DNA from: Alphaproteobacteria bacterium
GTDB lineage: Bacteria; Pseudomonadota; Alphaproteobacteria; DSM-16000; Inquilinaceae
Length of the DNA stretch: 64,000 nt
Direction of reading: 5' to 3'
Assembly (NCBI GenBank): GCA_028281925.1
Contig: JANQIX010000082.1
Coordinates: 1-64,000, forward strand
Position numbers and translations under genes: made by a program
The notes under the pieces: generated by a model
What the model was told of the DNA's origin: nothing
Database searches by the model: none
The model's input: only the letters and a program-made list of their open reading frames with translations
Shown: positions 54,884-64,000 of the stretch, piece after piece
Numbering within the stretch: the stretch's first letter is position 1
Layout: each line of letters starts with the position of its first letter

Positions 54884-57355
54884 CTACTCGGCCACGGCAG
54901 CGAAATTGGGCGTGTCGGCCCGCCAGATCTCGTGCTTGTACTGGTCGACCGCGCGGTCGGCGGAGAACCAGCCGACGCGCGCAATGCTCAGGATGGCTGC
55001 GCGCTGCCACGCGGCCGGTTGGGCATAGCGCAGCGGGACCGCGTTCTGGGTGTTGCAGTAGTCGCGGAAATGGCCGGCCACGAAAAACAGATCGTCGGTC
55101 CAAAGCGAGGCCATGAAGGCACGATAACGGTCGCGCTCCTCACGCGAGAACGTGCCGGAATTGATCATCTCGATCGCCCCGCGCAACGTCTCGTCCGACC
55201 GGATCGCCGCGCGGCCGTCAACCTCTCCGGCCGCCCGACGGGCCGTCACGGTCGCAGCGTCCGGGCCGAACAGGAACATGTTCTCCGCACCGATGCGGTC
55301 GCGGATTTCCAGCGTCGCCCCATCCAACGACCCAAGGATCAGCGCACCGTTCAGCGCCATCTTCATGTTGCCGGTGCCCGAGGCTTCCGTGCCGGGGGTC
55401 GAGATCTGCTCCGACAGCTCTGCCGCGGGGATCACATGTTCGGCCACGGTCACGCTGTAGTCCGGCAGATAGACGACCTTCAAGAGATCGGCGACCCGAT
55501 GGTCGGCGTTGACCAGCCGGGCAATGTCGTTCGCCAGTTTGATGATCAGCTTCGCTGCCGGGTTCTGCGGCGGCGCCTTGCCGGCGAAGATCTTCACCCG
55601 CGGCTGCCAGTCGCCGCCGGGATCCTGGCGCATGGCCTGGTAGAGCGCGACCGTGTGCAGCAGGTTCATCAGCTGCCGTTTGTGCCGGTGGATCGGCTTG
55701 ATCTGCACGTCGAACAGCGCATCCGGATCGATGGTCACATCCGAGACGCGCTTCACATAGCTCGCCAGCTCTTCCTTGGTCTGGCGCTTGGCGCCGTCGT
55801 AGTCGGCGCGGAAGCCGGCATCGGCCGCAAACGGCTCCAGCTCCTCCAGCCGTGTGAGATCCCCGATCCACTGGTCGCCGATGGCGGAGGAAATCAGCCG
55901 GGCCAGCGGCCGGTTGCAGTCATAGAGCCATCGGCGCGGCGTGATGCCGTTGGTGATGCAGGCGACGCGTCCGGGGAAGGCGGCGCTGAGCTCGGGGAAC
56001 TGCTCCGACTTCAACAGCTCTGTCTGCATCGCCGACACGCCGTTGACCGCGTGACTGCCGGCGAAGCCGAGATGGCCCATGCGCACCTCCGGCTCCTCAG
56101 CCTGACAGTCGATCAACCGTTGCGTTCCGATGCCGGGCGGCATGCCGATGGAGGTGCGGGCCGCGAGGTCTGCGTCCAGTCGCTGGATAATCTGCAGGTG
56201 GCGTGGCAGCACCCGACCCAGCAACGACAGGGGCCAGCGTTCCTGCGCTTCGTCCAGCAGGGTGTGGCTGGTGTAGGCGAAGGTCTCGCCGGTCAGCCGC
56301 CACGCCTCGGACCAACCGATGTCATGGCGGTCGACCAGAAGGCGCATCATCTCGGCAATAGCCAGGGCGCAGGGACTGTCGTTGAGCTGGATTGCGGCCG
56401 TATCAGGCAGCCCGCTCAGGTTCCGATGGAAGCCGAGATGCCGGCGCAGGATGTCCTGTACGGAGGCGGAGACGAAGAAATGCTCCTGCTTCAGCCGCAT
56501 TTCCCGCTCCACCGGCCCATTGTCGCTCCGGTAGAGCAGACGGGTCAGCCCACGGGCCATCTCATGCTCGTCGAACGCAGCGGCATAGTCGCCGCGGTTG
56601 AAGGCGGCCAGGTCCAACACGTTGAGCGGTACCGCGGACCAGAGCCGGAGCGTGTTGACCCAGCGGCCCTGCCAGCCGATCACCGGTGTGTCGAAGGCCG
56701 TCGCCAGCACCCGTCGGCCGCCATGCCAGACGGACCGGCCGTCGGCCGTCGGCGTCTCGGCATGGCCGTAGAAGTCGACGGTATGGATGATGTCCTGCCG
56801 CTCGAACTCCCACGGATTGCCGTGAGCCAGCCAGCTCTCCGGCACCTCCACCTGCCAGCCGTCGTCCAGCCGCTGGCGGAATGAGCCGTAGTCATAGCGC
56901 AGGCCGTAGCCGAGCCCCGGAATCCCGAGATTGGCCATGCTGTCCAGAGTGCAGGCGGCCAGCCGGGCCAGCCCGCCGTCCCCGAGCGGCGCGTCGGGTT
57001 CGCATTCGTACAGGCGGTCGAGTTCGATCCCGAAGTCGTCAAGCGCCTGTTTGCAGACTTCCGTCAGTCCCAGGCTCGACAGCCCGCCCTTGAGACGGCG
57101 CCCAACCAGGAATTCCAGTGAGAGGTAGTAGGCCCGCTTCACGCCCGTGTCGAACCGGTGCGCCGAGGTTTCCCACCACGCATCTACGGTGCATTCACGG
57201 ACCGCACGCGCGACCGCGACGTACCAGTCATGCGGGGTCGCAGTCAGCGGGTTCTTGCCGACGCAGGACTTCAGCCAGTGCAGAATGCACCGCTGCAGAG
57301 ACTCCTGATCGTGTGCCGGGCGGTGGGGGCCGCCGGCCGAACACAATGGGCGCAT
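54884..57355 (-). CDS. glgP: Glycogen/alpha-glucan phosphorylase
   Basis: An 823-residue enzyme releasing glucose-1-phosphate from alpha-1,4-glucans. The PLP lysine is in [61 protein letters not shown] and [13 protein letters not shown] are family marks. ATG at 57355 with CGGAG upstream; an earlier ATG at 57436 would add a non-conserved stretch. No other glycogen gene nearby; it precedes gmd on the same strand. Confidence 0.95.
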   Translation of the reverse strand: MRPLCSAGGPHRPAHDQESLQRCILHWLKSCVGKNPLTATPHDWYVAVARAVRECTVDAWWETSAHRFDTGVKRAYYLSLEFLVGRRLKGGLSSLGLTEVCKQALDDFGIELDRLYECEPDAPLGDGGLARLAACTLDSMANLGIPGLGYGLRYDYGSFRQRLDDGWQVEVPESWLAHGNPWEFERQDIIHTVDFYGHAETPTADGRSVWHGGRRVLATAFDTPVIGWQGRWVNTLRLWSAVPLNVLDLAAFNRGDYAAAFDEHEMARGLTRLLYRSDNGPVEREMRLKQEHFFVSASVQDILRRHLGFHRNLSGLPDTAAIQLNDSPCALAIAEMMRLLVDRHDIGWSEAWRLTGETFAYTSHTLLDEAQERWPLSLLGRVLPRHLQIIQRLDADLAARTSIGMPPGIGTQRLIDCQAEEPEVRMGHLGFAGSHAVNGVSAMQTELLKSEQFPELSAAFPGRVACITNGITPRRWLYDCNRPLARLISSAIGDQWIGDLTRLEELEPFAADAGFRADYDGAKRQTKEELASYVKRVSDVTIDPDALFDVQIKPIHRHKRQLMNLLHTVALYQAMRQDPGGDWQPRVKIFAGKAPPQNPAAKLIIKLANDIARLVNADHRVADLLKVVYLPDYSVTVAEHVIPAAELSEQISTPGTEASGTGNMKMALNGALILGSLDGATLEIRDRIGAENMFLFGPDAATVTARRAAGEVDGRAAIRSDETLRGAIEMINSGTFSREERDRYRAFMASLWTDDLFFVAGHFRDYCNTQNAVPLRYAQPAAWQRAAILSIARVGWFSADRAVDQYKHEIWRADTPNFAAVAE

Positions 57356-57556
57356 TGAGGAAACTCCGACAAAGCGCAGTATGTTAAGAATACGAAGGTC
57401 CCCGCCAACGGCAAGAGGGGACTTTAGTTTATCCACAATCGGCGCTGCAGATCAGCGTTGCGCCGCATGCAGAATAGGGCTGACCACCCTTCGCACAATA
57501 CCGCCGTTCGGCTAATGAAGGTGGCATTGTTTGGTTAACGATTGGTTATCGAAGCG

Positions 57557-58381
57557 TCAGATGATCAGCTTGCGCAGGCGCTGCGACGCAATGTCCAGCA
57601 GGCTGACGGTGACGATGATGATGATCAGGATGGCCGCTGTCTGGTCGTAGTAGAAGCCGCGGATGACCTCGTACAGCAGCTGGCCGATGCCGCCCGCACC
57701 GACGATGCCCAGCACGGTGGCCGACCGCACATTGCTCTCGAACCGGTAGAGGGCATACGAGATCCAGAGCGGCAGCACCTGGGGAATTACGCCGAACACA
57801 ATCTCTTGCACACTGGTGGCGCCGGTCGCGCGGATGCCTTCGACGGGTCGGGGATCGATCGCCTCCACGGCCTCTGAGAACAGCTTGGCCAGGACCCCGA
57901 CGGTGTGGACGAACAGGGCCAGCGTGCCGGCGAAGGGGCCGAGCCCGACCGCCACCACGAACAGCATGGCGAACACCATCTCATTGACGGCGCGGAACAC
58001 GTCCATCAGCCGGCGCACCGGGTGGTAGACCCACCACGGCACCAGGTTCTCAGAACACAGGATGCCGAGCGGGACAGAACAGACGACCGCCAGCACCGTT
58101 CCCCAAACGGCGATCTGCACGGTGATCATCATTTCTTCGAGATAGAGCCGCCAATCGTGGAAGTCCGGCGGGAAAAATCCCCGGACGAACCGGATCATGT
58201 TGTCGCCGTGTTCAACCAGCGCCAACGGGCGCATATCCGCGCCTTCCCACGACCAGATCAGCAGGGCGAAGAACAGCCCCCAGCCGATCGCCCAGCCCCA
58301 GGTCCGCTTCAGGTCGCGGGGCGGCAGCTTCACCTCCGGCGCGGCCCTGTCCGCCGTGTCCGATCGCGTCACTTCGGCCAT
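57557..58381 (-). CDS. phnE: Phosphonate ABC transporter permease PhnE
   Basis: A 274-residue permease with about six hydrophobic segments and the inner-membrane coupling motif in [34 protein letters not shown]. It forms the channel for uptake of phosphonates, phosphite or phosphate esters with PhnC and PhnD. The ATG at 58381 has GGGAGG 5 nt upstream. Separated from phnD by a strong hairpin. Confidence 0.92.
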   Translation of the reverse strand: MAEVTRSDTADRAAPEVKLPPRDLKRTWGWAIGWGLFFALLIWSWEGADMRPLALVEHGDNMIRFVRGFFPPDFHDWRLYLEEMMITVQIAVWGTVLAVVCSVPLGILCSENLVPWWVYHPVRRLMDVFRAVNEMVFAMLFVVAVGLGPFAGTLALFVHTVGVLAKLFSEAVEAIDPRPVEGIRATGATSVQEIVFGVIPQVLPLWISYALYRFESNVRSATVLGIVGAGGIGQLLYEVIRGFYYDQTAAILIIIIVTVSLLDIASQRLRKLII

Positions 58382-58473
58382 TGCGGCCTCCCGCCAATTC
58401 CCGCTCTGTCCCCGGCACAATCAAGGCCGCCCCGGCGAGGGGACGGCCCAAACCAAACCATCATGCCGAAACA

Positions 58474-58501
58474 CGGCCGGTCCCGCACCAGGGACCGGCC
58501 G
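58474..58501 (-). terminator. Hairpin between phnD and phnE
   Basis: CGGCCGGTCCC and GGGACCGGCCG pair perfectly (11 bp) around a 6-nt loop, 13 nt after the phnD stop. On the coding strand a short TGTTT follows. Such hairpins often limit read-through into the permease or protect the upstream message, so more binding protein than permease is made. Confidence 0.55.
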
Positions 58502-58514
58502 CGTCCAGTACTTG

Positions 58515-59537
58515 TCAATGCTCGACGTTCGCGATCAGCATCTCAAGCAGGGCGAGTTCCGCGTCGATCTCGGCAACCCGCTCCTCCTTCTCGGCATCGT
58601 CCAGGTTCTCGTCGGCCAGGATGCCGAGACGGTCACGGAACAGCCGAAGCTGGCGGATGGGATAGAGCTGCGCGTTCGACGCGTGGGTGTAGGGCTGGTG
58701 ACCGTCGCTCAGGCCCGCGAGGGCCTCTAACGCCCCTTCCACATCGTCGCCGATACGACCGTAAGACAGGAAGAAGGCGCGGATGCGATTCTTCAGGTCT
58801 TCGCTGAGATCGGCGCGGAACACCAGCGGATCACTGGGGATCAGCGGCGAGGTCCAGATGACGCGCACCTGGGCGGCGGCCTCGGGCACGTTGGCCTCGC
58901 TGCGTGCCACCTGTTCGCTGTTGTTGGTGGCGGCTGTGACCTGACCGTTGGCGACCGCCATCAGGTTGGTCTCATGATTGGCGTTGCGGACGGTCGAGAA
59001 GCATTCCTGCGGGTCGATGCCGTTCTGGGCAAAGACGTAATAGCTCGGCACCAGGAAGCCCGAGGTGGAGTTCGGGTCGCCCATGCCGAAATCGATGGTG
59101 CCGTCGCCGCAATGGGCGAACAGGTCGTCCAGCGACTGGATCTCGCTGTCGGTGTGCACAAGGATATGGGAATAGTAGCCCTGGGTGCCGTCCAGCTTGA
59201 CCTGGCGGGCGAAGATCTCGCCGCCGGCACGGTCGACGGCCTGGATCGCAGACGCGTTGCCGAACCAGGCGACGGTGACCTGGCCGAAGCGCATCGCCTC
59301 GATCACGCCGGCATAGTCGCTGGCATAAAAGGCGTTCACGGTCATGCCCAGGGTCTCTTCCATGTCTTCCAGAAGCGGCTCCCACTGACGGCGGAGGTTC
59401 TGGGTCGACTCGGTAGAGATGATGCCGAAGTTGATTTCTTCGGGATCGCCCTCCAGCGGCTCCGGCTCTGCCAGAACGGGTGTCGCGGTCATCGCCGTCG
59501 CAGCGACTGCGGCGACAGACAGCATCCTGCTTAACAT
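58515..59537 (-). CDS. phnD: Phosphonate/phosphite ABC transporter substrate-binding protein PhnD
   Basis: A 340-residue periplasmic binding protein with signal peptide (MLSVAAVAATAMTATPVLA). Motifs: INFGIISTESTQNLRRQWEPLL, VNAFYASDYAGVIEAMRFGQVTVAWFG and FGMGDPNSTSGFLVPSYY are those of PhnD. It captures the phosphorus compound in the periplasm. The ATG at 59537 follows GGAGGAGG. The C-terminus ends in acidic helices (DENLDDAEKEERVAEID). Confidence 0.93.
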   Translation of the reverse strand: MLSRMLSVAAVAATAMTATPVLAEPEPLEGDPEEINFGIISTESTQNLRRQWEPLLEDMEETLGMTVNAFYASDYAGVIEAMRFGQVTVAWFGNASAIQAVDRAGGEIFARQVKLDGTQGYYSHILVHTDSEIQSLDDLFAHCGDGTIDFGMGDPNSTSGFLVPSYYVFAQNGIDPQECFSTVRNANHETNLMAVANGQVTAATNNSEQVARSEANVPEAAAQVRVIWTSPLIPSDPLVFRADLSEDLKNRIRAFFLSYGRIGDDVEGALEALAGLSDGHQPYTHASNAQLYPIRQLRLFRDRLGILADENLDDAEKEERVAEIDAELALLEMLIANVEH

Positions 59538-59576
59538 TGTGATACCTCCTCCGGTAGAAGCTCTCTTTTCTGGTGT

Positions 59577-59599
59577 GGGCCCGGACGGCACCCGGGCCC
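59577..59599 (-). terminator. Hairpin between phnC and phnD
   Basis: GGGCCCGG and CCGGGCCC pair perfectly (8 bp) around 7 nt, 42 nt after the phnC stop and about 20 nt before the phnD ribosome binding site. Possible processing or attenuation signal within the operon. Confidence 0.4.
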
Positions 59600-59641
59600 T
59601 TGGGAATTCGGCGCCTCGCACCGCTCTGATCGGGGGAGCGC

Positions 59642-60493
59642 CTAGATGGATCCGACGGCTACCGGCTGCGCGACCGGAGCGGCGGTATCCACATCCTGTT
59701 CGGATTGCTGGCCCCAGCTGCCGGGCAGGATCAGTTCCTCGCTCTGGGCGCCGTAGAGTTCTGTGAGGAAGGCCGGCGTGAGCGCGCGCGACGGTCCGTC
59801 ATAGACAATGCGTCCGTCACGCAACGCCAAGGTGCGCGGGCAATAGGCGAAGGCATAGTCGACCTGGTGCAGCGACACGACCACGGTGATGCCGAAGGCC
59901 TGGTTGATGTGGGACAAGATCTCCATCACGCGGCGTGCCGATTTCGGGTCCAGCGAAGCAATCGGCTCATCGGCCAGCAGGATTTCCGCCTGCTGGACCA
60001 GTGCGCGCGCGATGGCGCCGCGCTGCTGCTGCCCGCCCGACAGGGTCGATGCGCGCTGCGTGGCAAATTCCGCCATGCCGACCTGGTGCAGCGCCTGCAT
60101 CGCCAGCAGCCGCTCGGCCTTGGTGAACAGGCCCAGCGCACCGCGCCATGCGGGTACGCGCCCCAGCACACCCAGCACCGCATTGGTCAGCAGAGACAGC
60201 CGGGTCACGAGGTTGAATTGCTGAAAGATGACGCCGATGCGCGACCGCACATGGCGCGCCTCGGGAGTCAGCGCCCCGTCTTCCTGGACCGTCTCACCCA
60301 ACACCGAGACGGACCCGCCTCGGTCGCCTATGACGAGGCCGGAGATGTGGCGGATCAAGGTCGACTTTCCGGAACCCGAAGCCCCGATCAGACCGACCAT
60401 CTCGCCGCGTTGGACGGTCAGATCGATCCCGTCTAGGGCCTTGCTGCCCCGACCGAAAGTCTTGCTCAGCTGACGGATTTCGATGGCGTGCAT
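59642..60493 (-). CDS. phnC: Phosphonate ABC transporter ATPase PhnC
   Basis: A 283-residue ATP-binding subunit. Walker [11 protein letters not shown]-loop [10 protein letters not shown], signature [15 protein letters not shown], Walker [14 protein letters not shown] and H-loop VSLHQVDYA. First gene of phnCDE. ATG at 60493 with GGGGG upstream; a TTG ten codons earlier is less likely. No C-P lyase or phosphite dehydrogenase gene is next to it, so what is imported cannot be told. Confidence 0.94.
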   Translation of the reverse strand: MHAIEIRQLSKTFGRGSKALDGIDLTVQRGEMVGLIGASGSGKSTLIRHISGLVIGDRGGSVSVLGETVQEDGALTPEARHVRSRIGVIFQQFNLVTRLSLLTNAVLGVLGRVPAWRGALGLFTKAERLLAMQALHQVGMAEFATQRASTLSGGQQQRGAIARALVQQAEILLADEPIASLDPKSARRVMEILSHINQAFGITVVVSLHQVDYAFAYCPRTLALRDGRIVYDGPSRALTPAFLTELYGAQSEELILPGSWGQQSEQDVDTAAPVAQPVAVGSI

Positions 60494-60595
60494 GCCGACG
60501 CCGGCCCCCAAAGATTGACCCAATCCTTAAGGCGACACCGGCGGCGGTTTGGCGTCAGTTGAATGAACTTTCAGTGACACCCCTTCTGGCGGTTC

Positions 60596-61057
60596 CTAGT
60601 CGGCGGCATCCGCGGCCATTTGCATCCGGACAATCACGTCGGGTTCTGCCGGCGGCTCGCCCCGCGTGATCGCATCGACATGCTCCATGCCTTCAACCAC
60701 TTGGCCCCACACGGTGTATTTGCCGTTCAGGAACGAACACGGGACGAAGGTGATGAAGAACTGGCTGTTGGCCGTGTCGGGATGCTGGGTACGCGCCATA
60801 CCCAAGGTGCCCCGGACATAGGGTTCGCCGGAGAATTCCGCCGGCAGATCCGGCAGCTCCGAACCGCCGCGCCCGGTGCCGGTCGGATCGCCCGTCTGTG
60901 CCATGAAGTCGTCGATGACGCGGTGGAAGACGATGCCGTCGTAGAACCCCTCGCGCGTCAACGTCGTAATGCGTTCGACATGTTTGGGGGCGAGGTCGGG
61001 GCGAAGCTGTATGACGACGCGGCCGCCCTTAAGGTCCAGATAGATGCGGTCTTCCAA
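60596..61057 (-). CDS. Cyclophilin-type peptidyl-prolyl isomerase
   Basis: A 153-residue cytoplasmic prolyl isomerase. Typical stretch: LRPDLAPKHVERITTLTREGFYDGIVFHRVIDDFMAQTGDP in parts, then GTLGMARTQHPDTANSQFFITF and YTVWGQVVEGM. The TTG at 61057 is chosen because GGGAG lies 6 nt upstream and it gives the normal N-terminus; the ATG at 61150 would add a non-conserved leader. Helps protein folding. Confidence 0.9.
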   Translation of the reverse strand: MEDRIYLDLKGGRVVIQLRPDLAPKHVERITTLTREGFYDGIVFHRVIDDFMAQTGDPTGTGRGGSELPDLPAEFSGEPYVRGTLGMARTQHPDTANSQFFITFVPCSFLNGKYTVWGQVVEGMEHVDAITRGEPPAEPDVIVRMQMAADAAD

Positions 61058-61156
61058 AGTAATCTCCCGAGCCAGCGCGTGATCTGCACGAATTCGGGAG
61101 ACCCTAGAGATCGGGCAGGGCGACTGCAAGCCGACGCATTGCATTCGCAAATGGGG

Positions 61157-61188
61157 ACGCCCGGCAACGATATGTCGCGGCCGGGCGT
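61157..61188 (-). terminator. Hairpin after the transmembrane chemoreceptor gene
   Basis: ACGCCCGG and CCGGGCGT are perfect 8-bp arms around 16 nt, 36 nt after the chemoreceptor stop. On the minus strand it is followed by CCCCATTT. Weak intrinsic terminator. Confidence 0.4.
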
Positions 61189-61224
61189 GGTGGCCATCGC
61201 GCGTTTCGAGCTCCGTCTTCGCGG

Positions 61225-63240
61225 TCAGGCCGCGCGCACCTGTTCGATGAAGGCGGAAACCTCTGCCGAAAGTGTGTCGGCCTGACGCGACAGTCCCCGC
61301 GCCGCATTCAGAACCTCAGTGGCGCCCTGGCCGGCTTCGCCCGCGGCCTGGCTTACCCCCGTGATCGCGGCGGTGACCTGTTGGGTGCCTGCCGACGCTT
61401 CCTGCGCATTGCGGCCGATTTCCTGCGTCGCGACGTTCTGCTCTTCGATCGCCGAGGCGACGGCGACCGACACCTCTTTCATCGCAGCGATCTTGTCGTT
61501 GATCAGGTGGATGGCATCGACGGTCGAGCCCGTCTGGTCCTGGATCGCCTTGATCTGGCCGGCGATCTCTTCCGTTGCCTTGGCAGTCTGATTGGCCAGC
61601 GACTTCACCTCGCTGGCGACTACGGCGAAGCCCTTGCCCGCATCGCCGGCACGGGCCGCCTCGATCGTGGCGTTGAGCGCCAGCATATTGGTCTGCTCGG
61701 CGATGTTGGTGATCAGGCCGATGACTTCGCCGATGCTATCGGCCCGCTGGGCCAAGTTCTGCACCTGACCATTGCTGGTCTCTGCCGCATCGGCTGCCTG
61801 CTCAGCCATGTCGGCCTGGCGCTGCACCTGCTGGCTGATTTCGGCGATGGAACTGCCAAGCTCGTGGGCCGCAGATGCCACGTTCTCCACATTCGCTTTC
61901 GCCTGTTCCGAGGCGCTGGCCACCGTCGTCGACTGGCCGCTGGTCTCTTCTGAGATCGCCGACATGGATTCCGCCGTGGCCTGCAGTTCCGTCGCAGAGC
62001 TCGACACACCCTGCACGACATGACCGACCTTCGCCTCGAACTCACCAGCAAGGCGGTGCATGACGGCGTGCCTTTCCTCCTCTGCCTTCTTCTCCGCTTC
62101 TTCCTGCTCCAGGCGCATGCGCTCTATTCGGATGGCGTTGTCCTTGAATACCTGGACGGCCGCGGCCATCTCGCCGATCTCATCGCGCTGGTTCCGGGCG
62201 GGCACTTCGGCAGCAGTGTCGCCGTCGGCGATCCGCCGCATGGCGGCAGTCATGCTGACGACCGGCAGGGAAATGCCGCGGCCGATGACGAAGGCGGCGA
62301 CGGCGCCGATCGCCAACGCGATACCGGCCACGATCAGCATGGTGATCACCGCGTTCCTAATGGCGGCGGTGGCCTGCGGGCCCAGCGTGTCCTGCTCGGC
62401 TTTGATGGCCAGCTTGAACTCTTCGATCTCGGTCGCGATCTGCGGGCCGATCACATCGAGCTGGCCGACAATGATGGCATTGCGTTCGTTGATGACATCG
62501 TACACCTCGTCGAAGGCCGCCCCGTATTGAGAGACCAGGTCTTCGACTTCCGCGGCCAGCATGCGACGCTGCGGGTTCTGCAGGCTCTCCAGAAGGATGT
62601 GCGCATTCTCCTCCAGTGCGCCGAATTCCTGGATCACACGCTCGTACGATGCGCTGTCGTTGTCGACGAGGAAGCGCATCACGTACAGGCGGCCCAGCAG
62701 CAGGTTGCGCAGCACGCGGCCTGCATAAACGGCCGCCTCCGCGTCGTCCGCCTGGAAGGCGCTTTCCATGATTTCGGTCAGCTTGCGTTCGATTTGCGGG
62801 CCGATCTGGTTGAGCTGGCCGTTGACGATCTCATTGCGCTGCTCCTGACGTCCGACCACCAGTTCGAACTGCTCCGTGTAGTGCGCGAGATCCGCCTTGA
62901 TCTCCTCCAAGAGGGCGATGTGCTCCGCTTCGACGACCAGGTGAAGTGCGTCTTCGATCAACTCGGAGGTCAGTTCCTCGAAGTGGCGGACCTCGTCAGC
63001 CTCCTCGGCGGTGCCGCGGATGATGAAGTCCTTCACGTTCATCCGCGTCATCAGCATGTTGGCCTGAACACGCCCGATCGCGTTGGTGACCCGGGCCAGG
63101 CCGCGATAGGTGCTGAAACTCTGATCGGCACCATTGAGCGAGACGTAGCCGACACCGCTCGTCACCACCAGCAACGTCAGCACAACAGCGAAGCCAGCCC
63201 AAATCTTGGCGCCAATCCTTAGTTTCAGAACCATTTTCAT
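61225..63240 (-). CDS. Transmembrane methyl-accepting chemotaxis protein
   Basis: A 671-residue chemoreceptor. Membrane segments lie at about 13-33 ([21 protein letters not shown]) and about 293-317 ([20 protein letters not shown]). The periplasmic domain between (about 260 residues, helical, with two repeats around [10 protein letters not shown] and [10 protein letters not shown]) resembles the helical bimodular (HBM) sensor fold. A HAMP domain and a signalling hairpin ([27 protein letters not shown]) follow. HBM sensors bind organic acids, but the ligand here is unknown. Start ATG at 63240, with another two codons later. Confidence 0.92.
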   Translation of the reverse strand: MKMVLKLRIGAKIWAGFAVVLTLLVVTSGVGYVSLNGADQSFSTYRGLARVTNAIGRVQANMLMTRMNVKDFIIRGTAEEADEVRHFEELTSELIEDALHLVVEAEHIALLEEIKADLAHYTEQFELVVGRQEQRNEIVNGQLNQIGPQIERKLTEIMESAFQADDAEAAVYAGRVLRNLLLGRLYVMRFLVDNDSASYERVIQEFGALEENAHILLESLQNPQRRMLAAEVEDLVSQYGAAFDEVYDVINERNAIIVGQLDVIGPQIATEIEEFKLAIKAEQDTLGPQATAAIRNAVITMLIVAGIALAIGAVAAFVIGRGISLPVVSMTAAMRRIADGDTAAEVPARNQRDEIGEMAAAVQVFKDNAIRIERMRLEQEEAEKKAEEERHAVMHRLAGEFEAKVGHVVQGVSSSATELQATAESMSAISEETSGQSTTVASASEQAKANVENVASAAHELGSSIAEISQQVQRQADMAEQAADAAETSNGQVQNLAQRADSIGEVIGLITNIAEQTNMLALNATIEAARAGDAGKGFAVVASEVKSLANQTAKATEEIAGQIKAIQDQTGSTVDAIHLINDKIAAMKEVSVAVASAIEEQNVATQEIGRNAQEASAGTQQVTAAITGVSQAAGEAGQGATEVLNAARGLSRQADTLSAEVSAFIEQVRAA

Positions 63241-63462
63241 CTGCTTATGCCCGTTTCATCATGTGATCGCCAGAGGCTCGAAAGCGCCTTGATTGAGAAG
63301 CACTGTAGCAAGCGCATATAAAAATTTTGTGAAGAGGCTACCTTGAATCAGAAAAAATACCGACCTATATGGCAATCGGGCGGAAATTGCGCCTATTCAT
63401 AGTGGAAACTCTCTTTATTGGTTAACAAAAATACTATAATATATGGACAATTCTCCTTCCAG

Positions 63463-63490
63463 TTACATGTTTTACTTTACTTTTACATGT
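63463..63490. repeat. Two TTACATGT repeats 20 bp apart
   Basis: TTACATGT occurs at 63463-63470 and 63483-63490, exactly 20 bp apart (about two helical turns), each containing the palindrome ACATGT. This spacing suits cooperative binding by a regulator on one face of the DNA. Confidence 0.4.
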
Positions 63491-63720
63491 GCATGATATT
63501 GGATTTTCAGCGACTTTTTTTGACTGTGGTTTACGGTTTTATCCGCTTGGGCGCCAGCGGAACGGGCACTTGGGTCGGTGTGGGCAGGGAGCTCGAGGGC
63601 AAGGACTAGGGGGGAGATGAGCAGGCGGGCGGATCGAGAGACCGACGACTTCGGCGTTCGGCGCTTGATCGGCCGCCTATGTGGAGAACGAACGGCGGTG
63701 AGGGTGTGACAGTCTGCGTC

Positions 63721-63757
63721 ATCATTGAGAGTGCATATGCGGAAAACTCTTAATGAT
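63721..63757. terminator. 12-bp hairpin near the right edge
   Basis: ATCATTGAGAGT pairs with ACTCTTAATGAT (12 bp with one G-U type mismatch) around a 13-nt loop holding GCATATGC. It lies just after the stop of the possible minus-strand gene at 63769 and could end its transcript, though no U-run follows. Confidence 0.4.
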
Positions 63758-63768
63758 CTTCGGATAGA

Positions 63769-64000
63769 CTATCTGCCTTCGCCGCTTGGAACCCTGGGCG
63801 GACTGTAGAAGACCGCCACAAGGTGATCGGAGTCGTGGCGAATGTTTGCGTTTCGGATCAGAAGGCCGGCGATGTCCGCGGGCAACGGCACACCACGCCC
63901 GGGTGGGAAGGCCTCGCACCATGGCGATGCGGATGACCGGCAGCCGACGGCCGTCCCTTCGATCATCCGCGATGTCGCAATCTGGGTCGTCATGTTCGTG
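63769..64000 (-). CDS. Possible partial gene of unknown function
   Basis: The minus-strand frame ending at 63769 stays open to the right edge (77 codons visible). The visible end reads RNANIRHDSDHLVAVFYSPP. SDHLVAVF faintly recalls the last active-site strand of endonuclease/exonuclease/phosphatase proteins, but this is too short to rely on. A hairpin right after the stop gives some support that it is real. Confidence 0.3.
   Translation of the reverse strand, partial: TNMTTQIATSRMIEGTAVGCRSSASPWCEAFPPGRGVPLPADIAGLLIRNANIRHDSDHLVAVFYSPPRVPSGEGR

Larger units (their letters stand above)
63241..63768. other. AT-rich intergenic region
   Basis: About 530 bp upstream of the chemoreceptor. The part at 63300-63540 is much more AT-rich than the rest of the window and includes TATAAT at 63435-63440 and a repeated TTACATGT. 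A 63-codon frame at 63418-63609 has no ribosome binding site and I do not accept it. The chemoreceptor promoter presumably lies here. Confidence 0.45.

Noticed and set aside
54932-56884. 650-codon plus-strand frame opposite glycogen phosphorylase
   Set aside because: Glycogen phosphorylase motifs are complete on the minus strand; the frame is a codon-bias shadow.
63418-63609. 63-codon plus-strand gene in the AT-rich right end
   Set aside because: No ribosome binding site, composition changes abruptly inside it, and no family resemblance.

Overview
This 64 kb window is GC-rich, densely packed bacterial chromosome. Gene content points to a free-living alphaproteobacterium, probably of the Rhodospirillales type: a LivHMGF operon followed by a DUF6867-type membrane protein, PAS_5/DUF1457 protein, small ECF sigma/anti-sigma pair, protoglobin chemoreceptor, RT0821/Lpp0805-like surface domain. 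This placement is inference. No rRNA, complete tRNA, CRISPR array, insertion sequence or intact prophage was seen.

Left part (1-16 kb): a truncated RTX calcium-binding repeat gene runs off the left edge. It is followed by a LuxR-type regulator, an alanine/glycine:cation symporter with a long hairpin-rich leader, asparaginase with a divergent XRE regulator, an SDR oxidoreductase and a fatty acid desaturase. Next is an envelope-stress-like module: anti-sigma factor, ECF sigma factor and, divergently, a glycine-rich exported protein, a lipoprotein carrying the same C-terminal domain as the anti-sigma factor, and a pentapeptide-repeat protein. The two divergent promoters appear to share one motif. 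Gamma-glutamyltranspeptidase and a PAS protein follow.

Middle (16-40 kb): Dps, then a murein/amino-sugar recycling cluster (nagA, GlcNAc kinase, murQ, a serine hydrolase, anmK). After that come a sugar dehydrogenase, META protein, TetR regulator, EF-hand protein, DUF2167 protein, MsrP, two tandem paralogous lipoproteins of no family I recognise, a DsbA-like protein, a CueR-like regulator, an arsR-arsP-like operon with a repeated operator-like sequence, an orphan sigma-54 activator, two YbjQ-type proteins coupled to an M48 protease that seems to start at CTG, small exported proteins, a patatin-like lipase, Fe/Mn superoxide dismutase and a GNAT acetyltransferase.

Right part (40-64 kb): livHMGF plus the DUF6867-type gene without a binding-protein gene, a haem-globin chemoreceptor, a large acyl-CoA synthetase/GNAT fusion, a macro-domain protein, a yellow-like beta-propeller, an isochorismatase-like hydrolase, DoxX, the gmd-fcl GDP-fucose pair, glycogen phosphorylase, phnCDE with hairpins between genes, a cyclophilin and a transmembrane chemoreceptor. 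The right edge is AT-rich and holds a strong hairpin beside a possible truncated gene.

Most starts were re-chosen from ribosome binding sites, overlap with neighbours and family N-termini. Several good genes use GTG or TTG. Function calls rest on motifs recognised by eye, not on database searches.
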